Shown: positions 44,989 through 54,281, counted from the stretch's first letter. The stretch is DNA of 58,020 bases from an uncultured Lachnospiraceae bacterium (GCA_902767135.1 CACXGE010000070.1:1-58020); one strand, 5' to 3'. The notes: a model not told the origin generated them from the sequence alone. Numbers and translations: made by a program.

Positions 44989-45660
44989 TTACATCGGCAT
45001 ATTCACCACATAAGCATACATGCAGATAAAGTGACACACGCTTCCGCCCATGACAAACAAATGAAAGATTTCATGACTGCCAAAGTTCTTGTGCCTGCTG
45101 TTGAAAATCGGAAGCTTCAATGCGTAAATGATTCCACCAATGGTGTAGATAATTCCACCTGCAAGCAGCCATCCAAAGGCTGCAGGTTCCAAGGCATGTA
45201 AAATCTTGGTGAATCCTATGACACAGGTCCATCCCATGCCAATATAGAGTACGGAAGAAAACCATTTTGGACAGGTAACCCAGAATAACTTTACGATAAT
45301 CCCTATCAATGCAATGCCCCACACAATAGCTAACATGATAAGTCCCAGCTTGTCTTTTAGTACAATCAGACACACCGGCGTGTAGCTTCCTGCAATCATC
45401 ACGGAAATCATGGCATGGTCAATCTTTTTTAAAGTTTTATTTACCTTCTCTGAAATATCCAGGGAATGATAGGTAGTAGAAGCTGCATACAACAGCATCA
45501 TGCTAAAGATAAAAATAGCCAGGGACACCACATAGACACTGCTTTCCCTTTGAGCGGCTTTCAATAAAAGTGGTACCGCCGCAAAACCAGCCATAAGCAT
45601 TGCGATAAAATGGGTGATGGCACTTCCTGGATCTTTTAATTTTCTGTTATTCTCTTTCAT
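44989..45660 (-). CDS. Hemolysin III/PAQR family membrane protein
   Basis: A 223-aa protein with seven hydrophobic helices. PAQR features are seen: DPGSAITHFIAMLM at the start, YAASTTYHSLDISEKV with the first histidine, KKIDHAMISVMIAGSYTPV, and SHEIFHLFVMGGSVCHFICM at the end, which carry the metal-binding His and Asp residues. Role unknown; some members affect membrane energetics or lipid balance. The promoter region has two palindromes (see 45758-45820). Confidence 0.9.
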   Translation of the reverse strand: MKENNRKLKDPGSAITHFIAMLMAGFAAVPLLLKAAQRESSVYVVSLAIFIFSMMLLYAASTTYHSLDISEKVNKTLKKIDHAMISVMIAGSYTPVCLIVLKDKLGLIMLAIVWGIALIGIIVKLFWVTCPKWFSSVLYIGMGWTCVIGFTKILHALEPAAFGWLLAGGIIYTIGGIIYALKLPIFNSRHKNFGSHEIFHLFVMGGSVCHFICMYAYVVNMPM

Positions 45661-45757
45661 AATACCTACTTCCTTTCTGAATACATTCTTTTACTCCAAC
45701 CTATCAATCCTCTTTGTCTTATTATGTGACCTTACAAGTGGTTTGATACCATTTCAC

Positions 45758-45778
45758 ATGTAGTTTTCAAAACTACAT
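45758..45778. promoter_or_regulatory. Perfect palindrome downstream of the PAQR promoter
   Basis: ATGTAGTTTT and its complement around a single C, 21 bp in all. It lies 14 bp after the -10 hexamer on the minus strand, a usual place for an operator. The regulator is unknown. Confidence 0.55.
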
Positions 45779-45791
45779 CTTGTTTTTATTT

Positions 45792-45820
45792 ATAGTACTA
45801 CTATCTTTTGTGAAATGCAA
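45792..45820 (-). promoter_or_regulatory. Promoter of the PAQR gene
   Basis: TTGCAT (45815-45820, minus strand) and TACTAT (45792-45797) with 17 bp between. The -10 lies inside a second inverted repeat, ATAGTA-C-TACTAT (45792-45804). Confidence 0.6.
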
Positions 45821-45942
45821 GTTTTTTTATTGATTTTTTATTGAATCTATAAATAATTTTATTAACAATTTATAAAACTATTACTTTTTTCTCATTTTTT
45901 GATTGATTTCTTTTTCAGATTCTGATATCATTACTAAACGTT

Positions 45943-45980
45943 GGGGGACATATCTTGTTTAAGATATGCTCCCTTTTTTT
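45943..45980 (+). terminator. Intrinsic terminator in the leader of the DEAD-box helicase gene
   Basis: GGGGGACATATCTT pairs with AAGATATGCTCCC (one bulge), loop GTTT, followed by seven T. It stands 69 bp before the helicase start on the same strand and no gene lies upstream on that strand, so it looks like an attenuator or marks the end of a short RNA from the region. The rest of the 388-bp intergenic gap is AT-rich with nothing else recognised. Confidence 0.65.
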
Positions 45981-46048
45981 GCAACATTGCAGGAAAACCC
46001 AAATAATATTTAGCATAAAATATAACAATACATTGATAAGGAGATTAT

Positions 46049-47629
46049 ATGGAAACAGTTAGATTTGATGAACTAAATTTAGCCCCTAAAATTCTACGTG
46101 GCGTTACCGAAATGGGATTTGAGGAAGCCACTCCCATTCAGACAAAATCCATTCCCGTAATCATGGAAGGTGGAGATGTTTTAGGACAGGCTCAAACCGG
46201 TACGGGAAAGACCGCTGCCTTCGGAATCCCATTATTACAAAAAATAGATATATCGAAGAAACATCTACAGGCAATTGTGCTCTGTCCTACCAGAGAACTT
46301 GCTATCCAGGTAGCTGATGAATTTCGCAACCTTTCCAAATTTATGCACGGCTTAAAAATTCTTCCTGTGTACGGTGGCCAGGATATCGTAAAACAGATTC
46401 GCTCCTTAAAAAACGGTGTCCAGGTTGTTATCGGCACCCCTGGACGTATTATGGACCACATGGACAGAAAGACGGTAAAGTTCAACCAGGTTCATACCAT
46501 TGTTATGGATGAAGCAGATGAAATGTTAAACATGGGATTTCGTGAGGACATGGAAACCATTCTTTCTAAAATTCCGGAAGAACGCCAGACGATCCTGTTC
46601 TCTGCTACCATGCCAAAACCTATTTTGGATATCACCAAAAAATTCCAAAAGGATGCCCAGATGATCAAGGTAGTGAAAAAAGAACTTACCGTGCCAAGTA
46701 TTGATCAGTATTACTATGAAGTACGACCGAAAAAAAAGGAAGAAGTCCTTTGCCGTCTCTTAGATATTTATGACCCAAAGCTGTCTCTTGTTTTTTGTAA
46801 TACCAAGCGTATGGTAGATGAGCTGGTCTCTGCCTTGCAGGGAAGGGGATACTTTGCCGAGGGGCTTCACGGTGATTTGAAACAATCCCAGCGGGACAGA
46901 GTTATGAACAGTTTCAGAAACGGACGCACTGAAATTTTGGTGGCCACAGATGTAGCTGCCCGTGGAATTGATGTGGATGATGTGGAAGCAGTCTTTAACT
47001 ATGATTTACCTCAAGACGAAGAATATTATGTACACCGAATTGGACGTACCGGCCGTGCCGGACGTAACGGAGTGGCTTTCAACTTTATCTGGGGAAAGGA
47101 AATCTACAAATTAAAAGATATTCAGCGTTATTGTAAGACAAAGATTAAAGCTCAGCCAATTCCATCCTTAAATGATGTAAACAGCACAAAAACAGATAAG
47201 ATATTGAAAAATCTTAGTAATATTATAAAAAATGATGATTTGACAAGTATGATTAATATTATCGAGGAACAGATCAACAATGAAGATTATTCCAGTTTAG
47301 AATTGGCAGCGGCATTCTTAAAATCTTCCCTGGGAAATGATTTAAGTGAGGGAAATATCACCGATTTTGGGGATACTGGTGCTGAGGATGGCATGGTACG
47401 CCTGTTTATCAATGTGGGAAGAAAACAAAATATAAGACCAAGTGATATTTTAGGCGCTATCGCCGGTGAAAGCGGAATGCCTGGAAAATTAGTGGGTACC
47501 ATCGACATCTTTGATAAATATACCTTTGTAGAAGTTCCCACAGAATTTGCCCACGAAGTTCTTGTTGCTATGGAACACGTAAAAATCAAGGGAAAAGAAA
47601 TCAATATCGAACCTGCCAACAGGAAATAA
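46049..47629 (+). CDS. deaD: DEAD-box ATP-dependent RNA helicase with DbpA-type RNA-binding domain
   Basis: A 526-aa helicase. Q-motif GFEEATPIQTKSIP, motif I AQTGTGKT, motif Ia PTRELAIQ, motif II DEAD, motif III SAT, and motif VI HRIGRTGRAGR are all visible. The C-terminal 75 residues (VRLFINVGRKQNIRPSDI onward) are the DbpA RNA-binding domain. Likely role: ribosome assembly and RNA unwinding at low temperature. AAGGAG precedes the ATG. The leader has a terminator-like hairpin. Confidence 0.94.
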   Translation: METVRFDELNLAPKILRGVTEMGFEEATPIQTKSIPVIMEGGDVLGQAQTGTGKTAAFGIPLLQKIDISKKHLQAIVLCPTRELAIQVADEFRNLSKFMHGLKILPVYGGQDIVKQIRSLKNGVQVVIGTPGRIMDHMDRKTVKFNQVHTIVMDEADEMLNMGFREDMETILSKIPEERQTILFSATMPKPILDITKKFQKDAQMIKVVKKELTVPSIDQYYYEVRPKKKEEVLCRLLDIYDPKLSLVFCNTKRMVDELVSALQGRGYFAEGLHGDLKQSQRDRVMNSFRNGRTEILVATDVAARGIDVDDVEAVFNYDLPQDEEYYVHRIGRTGRAGRNGVAFNFIWGKEIYKLKDIQRYCKTKIKAQPIPSLNDVNSTKTDKILKNLSNIIKNDDLTSMINIIEEQINNEDYSSLELAAAFLKSSLGNDLSEGNITDFGDTGAEDGMVRLFINVGRKQNIRPSDILGAIAGESGMPGKLVGTIDIFDKYTFVEVPTEFAHEVLVAMEHVKIKGKEINIEPANRK

Positions 47630-47666
47630 AAATAAGAAAATAAAATAAAGGAAAAAGCAAAACAAT

Positions 47667-47695
47667 GGCACTTTCATGAATTTTTATCATAAAAT
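47667..47695 (+). promoter_or_regulatory. Candidate sigmaE-type promoter of the sigK-like gene
   Basis: GGCACTTT (47667-47674) and CATAAAAT (47688-47695), 13 bp apart. The Bacillus sigmaE consensus is GKCATATT and CATACAMT with 13-14 bp, so six and seven of eight positions agree. The start codon is 28 bp downstream. Confidence 0.5.
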
Positions 47696-47722
47696 ATAAT
47701 AAAGACTCACGGAGGTGCCATT

Positions 47723-48340
47723 TTGAAAGCTTTCCCAAAACCTCTGACAAAAGAGGAGGAACAAAAGCTGTTATCCGACTATCAGGCTGGAAGCACGGAT
47801 GCCATGGAAAAGCTGATACTCCATAATCTTCGTCTGGTTGCCCATATGGTGAAAAAATATCCACTAAGCTACAACGATACCGAAGATATGCTTTCTATGG
47901 GAATCATCGGCTTAATCAAAGCTGTCCAAAGCTTTAATCCCCAAAAGAACTGCCGTCTGGCAACCTATGCCTCCCGCTGCATCGAAAATGAACTGCTGAT
48001 GTATCTAAGAGGGCAGAAGAAACATGATAAAACGATCTCTCTTATGGATACCATCAACGCTGACTCCGATGGTTGTGAAATTATTCTGATGGAAGTAATT
48101 GAAAATCATGAGGATGATCCCTACACCCATATCGAGCAGATGGAAAACATAAAAAAATTATACGAAACCCTTTCTAGCCTTTCCAAACGGGAACAATATA
48201 TTTTAATCAACCGATACGGACTTTTGGGGCAGACTCCCAAGACACAGCAGGAGTTGTCCACCATCCTGGGAATTTCACGCTCCTATATTTCAAGAATAGA
48301 AAACGGAGCCATCAAAAAGCTCCGTCCTTTCTTTCTGTAA
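47723..48340 (+). CDS. sigK: Sporulation sigma factor of the SigK/SigE type
   Basis: A 205-aa sigma-70 family factor. Region 2 reads KLILHNLRLVAHMVKKYP, DTEDMLSMGIIGLIKAVQSF and RLATYASRCIENELLMYLR, very close to SigK. Region 4 has KTQQELSTILGISRSYISRI. It would direct late mother-cell genes in sporulation. The start is TTG with GGAGGT six bases upstream, and the frame begins directly with KAFPKPLT, so there is no pro-sequence of the Bacillus type. It lies after deaD with a 93-bp gap. Confidence 0.85.
   Translation: MKAFPKPLTKEEEQKLLSDYQAGSTDAMEKLILHNLRLVAHMVKKYPLSYNDTEDMLSMGIIGLIKAVQSFNPQKNCRLATYASRCIENELLMYLRGQKKHDKTISLMDTINADSDGCEIILMEVIENHEDDPYTHIEQMENIKKLYETLSSLSKREQYILINRYGLLGQTPKTQQELSTILGISRSYISRIENGAIKKLRPFFL
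48303..48325 (+). terminator. Hairpin within the 3' end of the sigK-like gene
   Basis: ACGGAGC (48303-48309) pairs with GCTCCGT (48319-48325), followed by a C/T-rich stretch. It may be a terminator embedded in the coding end; only 31 bp separate the stop from the converging hemW gene. Confidence 0.4.
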
Positions 48341-48371
48341 TAGCCAAAATCTGCACTTCTCTCCCCACAAA

Positions 48372-49550
48372 CTACAATAGATATAACCCCATACAATAGT
48401 TGCTCACATCAATTCCCCGGGCAGTAAGAAAAACAGAATCCCCCTCTTCTGCTATCATCCCTTCCTGCTTAAGCCTTTGGTGAACCTTGTGATAAATTCT
48501 GTCATAATCTATTCCAAAACACTGATAGAATCTCTGTTTTGAAATTCCCTTTCGTTTTCGCAGCCCCAAAAACATAAATTCACTGATAGCATCCTCCCTT
48601 GTCAACTTTTGCAAATCCAGGGCATAGGTCTCTACCGAAGCTGTAAAATCCGTTTGAAAATAATTCTCCAGAGTAACCGGATTCTGAAATCTATATTCTC
48701 CTAAAAAGGAAGAACTTCCCAGACCCAGCCCTAAGTATTCCTCTCTCTCCCAGTATTTTAGATTATGCTTACATTCACAATCCTTTTTTGCATAATTGGA
48801 TATTTCATACTGTGCATACCCTGCCTGGCCCAGGGTTTCCTTGGTATATTCATAAATCTGACGCTCTAAGATTTCCGAAGGAAGGATGGAATTCTCCTCC
48901 TGTATCCCTTCCCTACGCTTTTCTTCTTCCTTGCCATACCTGTCATAAAACAAAGTCCCTTCCTCAATGATTAAGCCATAGGCTGAAATATGCTGTGGTT
49001 TTAAATAAATTGCTTGTTTTAGCGAATAGGCATACTGTTCTAAACTTTGATGGGGCAGTGCCGAAATCAAATCAATATTGATATTGTCAAAACCGGCACG
49101 TCTTGCATCTTCCACCGCCAGATAACTTTGTTCTACCGTGTGAATTCTTCCTAACAGTCTTAACTCCTGTTCCACAAAGGACTGAACTCCAAAACTAATT
49201 CTGTTGATCCCACTTTCTCGCATTCCACTGAGTTTATTGAAATCCACCGTCCCTGGATTTGCTTCCATTGTAATTTCCACATCTGTCTTTAGACAAAAAC
49301 TCTCTCTTATGACATCCATCAATGTCTGTATCTGAGGCACCTGCAAAAGAGAAGGCGTTCCGCCTCCAAAGAATATGGTATCTACACAGTATTCTTTCAC
49401 ATACACGGAACGCTCTCTTATTTCATTACACAGTTTCTCTACATAACGCTGCCTTAAATTCTCATCTGCCGAAAAGGATAAAAAATCACAATAATCGCAT
49501 TTTTTCACACAAAATGGAATATGTAGATATAATCCTAGTTTCTTTTCCAT
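48372..49550 (-). CDS. hemW: Radical SAM heme chaperone HemW
   Basis: A 392-aa protein of the HemN/HemW family. The radical SAM motif is CVKKCDYCDF (C-x3-C-x2-C-x-F), with FFGGGTPSLL and EANPGTVD following. The last part is the HemN C-terminal domain. The N-terminus lacks the extension of true coproporphyrinogen oxidase HemN, and the position behind lepA fits HemW. GAGGT precedes the ATG. It starts 18 bp after lepA stops. Confidence 0.92.
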   Translation of the reverse strand: MEKKLGLYLHIPFCVKKCDYCDFLSFSADENLRQRYVEKLCNEIRERSVYVKEYCVDTIFFGGGTPSLLQVPQIQTLMDVIRESFCLKTDVEITMEANPGTVDFNKLSGMRESGINRISFGVQSFVEQELRLLGRIHTVEQSYLAVEDARRAGFDNINIDLISALPHQSLEQYAYSLKQAIYLKPQHISAYGLIIEEGTLFYDRYGKEEEKRREGIQEENSILPSEILERQIYEYTKETLGQAGYAQYEISNYAKKDCECKHNLKYWEREEYLGLGLGSSSFLGEYRFQNPVTLENYFQTDFTASVETYALDLQKLTREDAISEFMFLGLRKRKGISKQRFYQCFGIDYDRIYHKVHQRLKQEGMIAEEGDSVFLTARGIDVSNYCMGLYLL

Positions 49551-49568
49551 ACCTACCTCATTTGATTA

Positions 49569-51383
49569 CTAATTATCATCCAATTTCAATACACTCATAA
49601 ATGCCTTCTGTGGAATCTCTACATTGCCCACCTGACGCATCCTCTTCTTTCCTTCTTTCTGCTTTTCCAGCAGCTTCTTCTTTCTGGAAATATCTCCACC
49701 ATAACATTTTGCCAATACATCCTTTCGCATTGCCTTTACCGTTTCTCTGGCAATCACCTTATTTCCTATGGCAGCCTGAATTGGGATTTCGAACAAATGC
49801 CTTGGGATTTCTTCTTTTAATTTTTCACACATCTTTCTTCCACGTTCATAGGCTGTACTTTCATGTACAATAAAGGAAAGAGCATCCACCTCTTCTTTAT
49901 TGATTAAAATATCAAGTTTCACCAGTGTAGACTGTTCATATCCCTTCATTTCATAATCAAAAGATGCGTATCCTTTTGATCGGGACTTTAATGCGTCAAA
50001 GAAATCATAAATAATTTCATTTAATGGCAAATCGTACTTTAAGACCGCTCTGGTTTCTTCAATATATTCCATACTGATATAAACACCACGACGTTCCTGG
50101 CACAAATCCATAATCTGTCCAATATACTCCTTCGTAACCATAATCTCTGCGGAAACGAAAGGTTCTTCCATATAATCAATTTCCGAGGGGTCCGGGAGAT
50201 TGGACGGATTGGTAAGTTCAATGACTTCTCCATTTGTTTTGTGAACTTTGTAAATTACCCCTGGAGCCGTGGTAACCAAATCTAAATTGTACTCTCTTTC
50301 CAATCGCTCCTGAATAATTTCCAGATGCAGTAATCCCAAAAATCCACAACGGAAACCAAAGCCTAAGGCAATGGATGTCTCCGGCTCAAACTGTAGCGCA
50401 GCATCATTTAACTGTAACTTTTCTAACGCGTCTCTTAAGTCGGGATACTTTGCTCCGTCTGCAGGGTACAGTCCACAAAATACCATGGGATTAACTTTCT
50501 TATACCCTGGAAGTGGTTGGTCGCAAGGTCTGTCGTGGTCTGTAATAGTATCACCTACACGGGTATCTTTTACATTTTTAATGCTGGCAGTGATATATCC
50601 TACCATACCTGCACTTAACTCCTCACAGGGAATAAACTGACCTGCACCAAAATAGCCTACTTCCACCACTTCCGCTGTAGCTTTCGTTGCCATCATTTGA
50701 ATGGTGGTTCCTTTTTTTACTTTGCCCTCTTTAATCCTGCAAAATACAATGACTCCTTTATATGCATCATAAAGGGAATCGAAAATCAGAGCCTGCAACG
50801 GAGCGTTTTCATCTCCGGTAGGTGCTGGGATTTTACTCACAATCTGTTCTAATACTTCTTCAATATTAATCCCTGCTTTTGCGGAAATCTGAGGAGCATC
50901 CTGTGCCTCAATTCCAATCACATCCTCAATCTCATCAATGACTCTTTGTGGCTCTGCACTGGGCAGATCAATTTTATTTATCACAGGGAATACTTCCAGG
51001 TCATGATCCAAGGCAAGATAAACATTTGCCAAGGTCTGGGCTTCAATCCCCTGTGCCGCATCTACCACCAAAATAGCGCCATCGCAGGCTGCAAGACTTC
51101 TGGATACCTCATAATTGAAATCCACATGTCCCGGAGTGTCAATTAAATTAAATATATATTCTTCTCCGTCCTTCGCCTTATAAACAATACGAACTGCCTG
51201 GGCTTTGATGGTAATCCCACGCTCTCTCTCCAAATCCATATTATCTAATACCTGGGCCTGCATTTCTCTGCTGGTCAACAGCCCTGTTTTCTCTATAATT
51301 CTGTCTGCCAGTGTGGATTTTCCGTGATCAATATGTGCCACTATACAGAAATTTCTAATTTTACTTTGGTCTATATGTGCCAT
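49569..51383 (-). CDS. lepA: Elongation factor 4 (LepA)
   Basis: A 604-aa translational GTPase. G1 [11 protein letters not shown]2 RGITI, G3 DTPGH, G4 NKID are present, followed by domains II and III, V and the unique C-terminal domain ([18 protein letters not shown] region with the [13 protein letters not shown] motif). It acts on ribosomes in back-translocation or subunit maturation. The start at 51383 (MAHIDQSK) has GGAGG five bases upstream; the frame is open another 19 codons into repeat R3 without support. Confidence 0.96.
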   Translation of the reverse strand: MAHIDQSKIRNFCIVAHIDHGKSTLADRIIEKTGLLTSREMQAQVLDNMDLERERGITIKAQAVRIVYKAKDGEEYIFNLIDTPGHVDFNYEVSRSLAACDGAILVVDAAQGIEAQTLANVYLALDHDLEVFPVINKIDLPSAEPQRVIDEIEDVIGIEAQDAPQISAKAGINIEEVLEQIVSKIPAPTGDENAPLQALIFDSLYDAYKGVIVFCRIKEGKVKKGTTIQMMATKATAEVVEVGYFGAGQFIPCEELSAGMVGYITASIKNVKDTRVGDTITDHDRPCDQPLPGYKKVNPMVFCGLYPADGAKYPDLRDALEKLQLNDAALQFEPETSIALGFGFRCGFLGLLHLEIIQERLEREYNLDLVTTAPGVIYKVHKTNGEVIELTNPSNLPDPSEIDYMEEPFVSAEIMVTKEYIGQIMDLCQERRGVYISMEYIEETRAVLKYDLPLNEIIYDFFDALKSRSKGYASFDYEMKGYEQSTLVKLDILINKEEVDALSFIVHESTAYERGRKMCEKLKEEIPRHLFEIPIQAAIGNKVIARETVKAMRKDVLAKCYGGDISRKKKLLEKQKEGKKRMRQVGNVEIPQKAFMSVLKLDDN

Positions 51384-51419
51384 AATTTCCTCCATAATAT
51401 TCTGTGTATAATTGTAACT

Positions 51420-51550
51420 ATTCAGTACAGGTCTCAGCATTTACTGCTGAGACCGTAAGAAAATGTGCATTTCACAAAAATCGGGCAATTTTTCATGCGT
51501 AAGCATTGCCCGATTTTACGTATCTGTTCAGTAGTTCTGAACAGATACGT
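51420..51550 (+). repeat. Three-hairpin intergenic repeat, copy R3
   Basis: Hairpin A at 51430-51439/51445-51454 (loop TTTAC), hairpin B at 51478-51489/51505-51516 (loop with CATGCGTAAGC) and hairpin C at 51518-51531/51537-51550. It is the most regular of the copies. It separates spoIIP from lepA and has no coding capacity. Confidence 0.9.
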
Positions 51551-51596
51551 ATAATTTTTTACATTGTACCATAAATTCCACAATAAGAAAAGTAGA

Positions 51597-52814
51597 TTAT
51601 TCCTGTCCTGACAGTACCAAAGAAAGTATATGCGCCAATGGCTCCATAGCATTTTTTTCTTCCTGAAGAGTATTGTTTTGTGCGCCGCACTCTACCAATA
51701 AACAGCGTTTCTTTAGGTGAAGATTGTAGCGATACCCTTTTAAATATATCTTTCTGGTCAGTCCCGGGTAATATTTTGCCGCCTTCTCCTGCAGCTGAAA
51801 GGCAAACGCCATATTATCCTCACGGTATTCATTTGGCAGATAAGATATTTCACCTAAATTACAGGTCCTGCTCATACCATTAAAAAACATAAATCTTGCG
51901 GTGGGTTTGCCATTACACTCTGTGACAAATTTACTTCCCTCACCACAGGCATCCCGATGCAAATCTATCACCACTTCAATGGACGGATATTTGCTTAACA
52001 AGCCGCTAATCTCCTGCTCTGCATAAGTATACGCTTTGTTTCTGTCCAAAGAACCTTTGCTCATATCAAACTCCGTGGTATTATGCATAACCTGATAACC
52101 ATAGGTTTCCTTTAAAATATGTGCTAAATACTCCCCCACACCTACAATAGTGGTACCGCTGTCCCCATTGACAGAATCTGAAAAAGCCTCTTGCGAATGC
52201 GTGTGATAAATCAATATCTGGGGATGCTCTGTATCTTTTTCTATGGTATAATCTTTTGCCATCATAACTTCCCCGTTTAATTCCCCTGGCAGAGTATAAG
52301 TTGTTGCATCCACCGTATAATATGTATTCCTTACATAATCCTCATTGGTAAGATCTTCCGGTATTTTTTCAAAAACCTTGCTTTTATTTTTTTCTTTGGC
52401 ACTTTCCTCTTTCCCTTCCTGGGTTGGAAGCAATATCAATTCCCCCTCTTTATTGATATAATTTTCATCCTGGGCTTCACCAAATAGTATTTTTTCATAT
52501 GCCCCCTCATCCTCCGTACTCTTTCGAACATTTCCATTGGATGCACTTTTGGCCATCCCGGGCACAAACAAACGATACAAATGATCATCTACCGTGCCCA
52601 AAGCATACTGGGTTGTATAGAGCATTTTCTGTTCACCAAACACTCCTGGAACACAGAGATTTGCTCCATAGTCCGGAAGCTTGTAAAGCAAAGTAATCTC
52701 CCCCTTACCAATTCGCTCATATAAACTTTTTCCAAAGGTAATCCACATAGCTTCCATGAGAAATACTGCCAATAATATCCAAATAGAAATGGTAAGAATA
52801 TTATTTTTTTTCAA
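51597..52814 (-). CDS. spoIIP: Stage II sporulation protein P, septal peptidoglycan amidase
   Basis: A 405-aa protein with an N-terminal membrane helix (about 8-28) and a long variable extracytoplasmic region. The C-terminal SpoIIP amidase domain shows ILIYHTHSQEAF, VVIDLHRDA and LLVECGAQNNT, which hold the zinc-binding and catalytic residues. It degrades septal cell wall during engulfment together with SpoIID and SpoIIM. The start overlaps the gpr stop by 14 bp, the usual Clostridia order. Confidence 0.93.
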   Translation of the reverse strand: MKKNNILTISIWILLAVFLMEAMWITFGKSLYERIGKGEITLLYKLPDYGANLCVPGVFGEQKMLYTTQYALGTVDDHLYRLFVPGMAKSASNGNVRKSTEDEGAYEKILFGEAQDENYINKEGELILLPTQEGKEESAKEKNKSKVFEKIPEDLTNEDYVRNTYYTVDATTYTLPGELNGEVMMAKDYTIEKDTEHPQILIYHTHSQEAFSDSVNGDSGTTIVGVGEYLAHILKETYGYQVMHNTTEFDMSKGSLDRNKAYTYAEQEISGLLSKYPSIEVVIDLHRDACGEGSKFVTECNGKPTARFMFFNGMSRTCNLGEISYLPNEYREDNMAFAFQLQEKAAKYYPGLTRKIYLKGYRYNLHLKKRCLLVECGAQNNTLQEEKNAMEPLAHILSLVLSGQE

Positions 52815-53754
52815 TTGTCTCTCCTTTTTCTCCTAATTCGTTTAGATTACTGGAAAATGCCATATTTAAGGCTTCCGATATAGTAAAACTAATGCGTTTT
52901 ACTGTCTCATCTATATCTTTTGGTGTTACAAACATACTATTTAAACTGGAGGAAATGTCAACCTTACCCTTTTCGTACACTGCCATATTTTCTATTGCAT
53001 CTCTGACGATTACCCCTGCATCCACCACCGTGGGAACTCCCACCGCAATCACTGGAATTCCCATAGAACCCTCATTTATGGCATTTCTATGATTCCCAAC
53101 CCCGGAACCTGGATGAATTCCTGTGTCTGTGAGCTGAATGGTTTTATTTAACCTTTTCACACTCCGAGCTGCCAACGCATCTATCACAATCAAAACATCC
53201 GGACTTGTCTCTTTAATCACCGCCTTTAGAATCTCCGCGGTCTCCATACCTGTCTGTGCCATAACCCCCGGAACGATGCTGCTCACTGAATTTATGCTGT
53301 CCTCCCCCATACCGTAGGCACCGTATTCTTTAATGACATGTCTTGTAATCAGGAGATTGGAAACCACCAGAGGTCCAAGGGAATCTGGCGTAACTTCCCG
53401 GTTTCCCAGCCCCGCCACAAGAATGGAGCGTTCCCCTTCCTCTCCCAATAGCTCCTTTAGGTATTTACATACTACTTTAGAGATTTCCCTGTGATATCCT
53501 TTGTCAGGAATCACCATGTCAGGAGCCTCCAAGGTCAAATAGTTTCCCATGGGCTTTCCCATAATTCTTGCACCATCTCTTGTTTCTATCACTACCTTAG
53601 TAACCTGAATATCATTTTCCTTATCATAATCTTCCTCAATTTTCACACCCTGTACTTCTACGTTGTCTGCATCAAAGCTTTCCTTGGTTTCCAATGCCAG
53701 GTCAGTTCGAATTCTACTATCCACTCTCTTACATGCTCCCTTCGCTTTTTTCAT
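52801..53754 (-). CDS. gpr: Germination protease GPR
   Basis: The aspartic-type protease that cleaves small acid-soluble spore proteins when spores germinate. Mature-enzyme start RTDLALETKE, then VAGLGNREVTPDSLGP, IVIDALAARSVKRLNKTIQ and GIHPGSGVGNHR are clear. With the start at 53754 the propeptide is 15 residues, as in Bacillus GPR (autoprocessed to active form late in sporulation); the frame is open to 53796. Neither start has a good ribosome binding site. SpoIIP follows with overlap. Confidence 0.92.
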   Translation of the reverse strand: MKKAKGACKRVDSRIRTDLALETKESFDADNVEVQGVKIEEDYDKENDIQVTKVVIETRDGARIMGKPMGNYLTLEAPDMVIPDKGYHREISKVVCKYLKELLGEEGERSILVAGLGNREVTPDSLGPLVVSNLLITRHVIKEYGAYGMGEDSINSVSSIVPGVMAQTGMETAEILKAVIKETSPDVLIVIDALAARSVKRLNKTIQLTDTGIHPGSGVGNHRNAINEGSMGIPVIAVGVPTVVDAGVIVRDAIENMAVYEKGKVDISSSLNSMFVTPKDIDETVKRISFTISEALNMAFSSNLNELGEKGETIEKK

Positions 53755-53851
53755 AGGATATGAGGGGCAAAAGATATTTTGACCCTTGTATCGCATAATG
53801 GTAGTGTATGCATTTTTTTCCTATTTTATTCCATATTATTTTAAAAAAATA

Positions 53852-53880
53852 TTGACAAGAACCGTTTCCTGTTTTATGAT
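53852..53880 (+). promoter_or_regulatory. Promoter of rpsT
   Basis: TTGACA (53852-53857) and TATGAT (53875-53880) with a 17-bp spacer. The leader is about 100 nt long. Confidence 0.8.
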
Positions 53881-53987
53881 TACATGGTGTGTTTACATTA
53901 ACGTCCGTGTCCGTTTGATGTAAGCCAGCTGTAACATTTTAAATTAAAGAAAATGAAAATAACAAAAATTCACGGAGGTGTACGGAT

Positions 53988-54251
53988 TTGGCTAACATTA
54001 AATCTGCAAAAAAAAGAATTAGCGTAATCGCTACAAAAACTGAAAGAAACAAGGCAATCAAGTCTGAAGTTAAAACTTACATCAAAAAGGTGGAAGCTGC
54101 TGTAGCTGCGAAAGACGCTGCTGTTGCGAAAGAAGTTTTAGCAATCGCTACAAAGAAGATTGATATGGCTGCTTCAAAGGGTGTTTACCACAAGAACAAT
54201 GCGGCTAGAAAAGTTTCTCGTTTAACAAAAGCTGTTAATTCCATTAACTAA
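53988..54251 (+). CDS. rpsT: 30S ribosomal protein S20
   Basis: An 87-aa, strongly basic helical protein starting ANIKSAKKRISV, with Lys/Ala-rich repeats and the end AARKVSRLTKAVNSIN. It binds 16S rRNA early in 30S assembly. The start codon is TTG with GGAGGTG seven bases upstream. E. coli rpsT also uses UUG and is autoregulated, so translation feedback is possible here. Single-gene transcript with its own promoter and terminator. Confidence 0.97.
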   Translation: MANIKSAKKRISVIATKTERNKAIKSEVKTYIKKVEAAVAAKDAAVAKEVLAIATKKIDMAASKGVYHKNNAARKVSRLTKAVNSIN

Positions 54252-54281
54252 TTTTGCAAAGTGAAAAGTTATCGTAAACAA

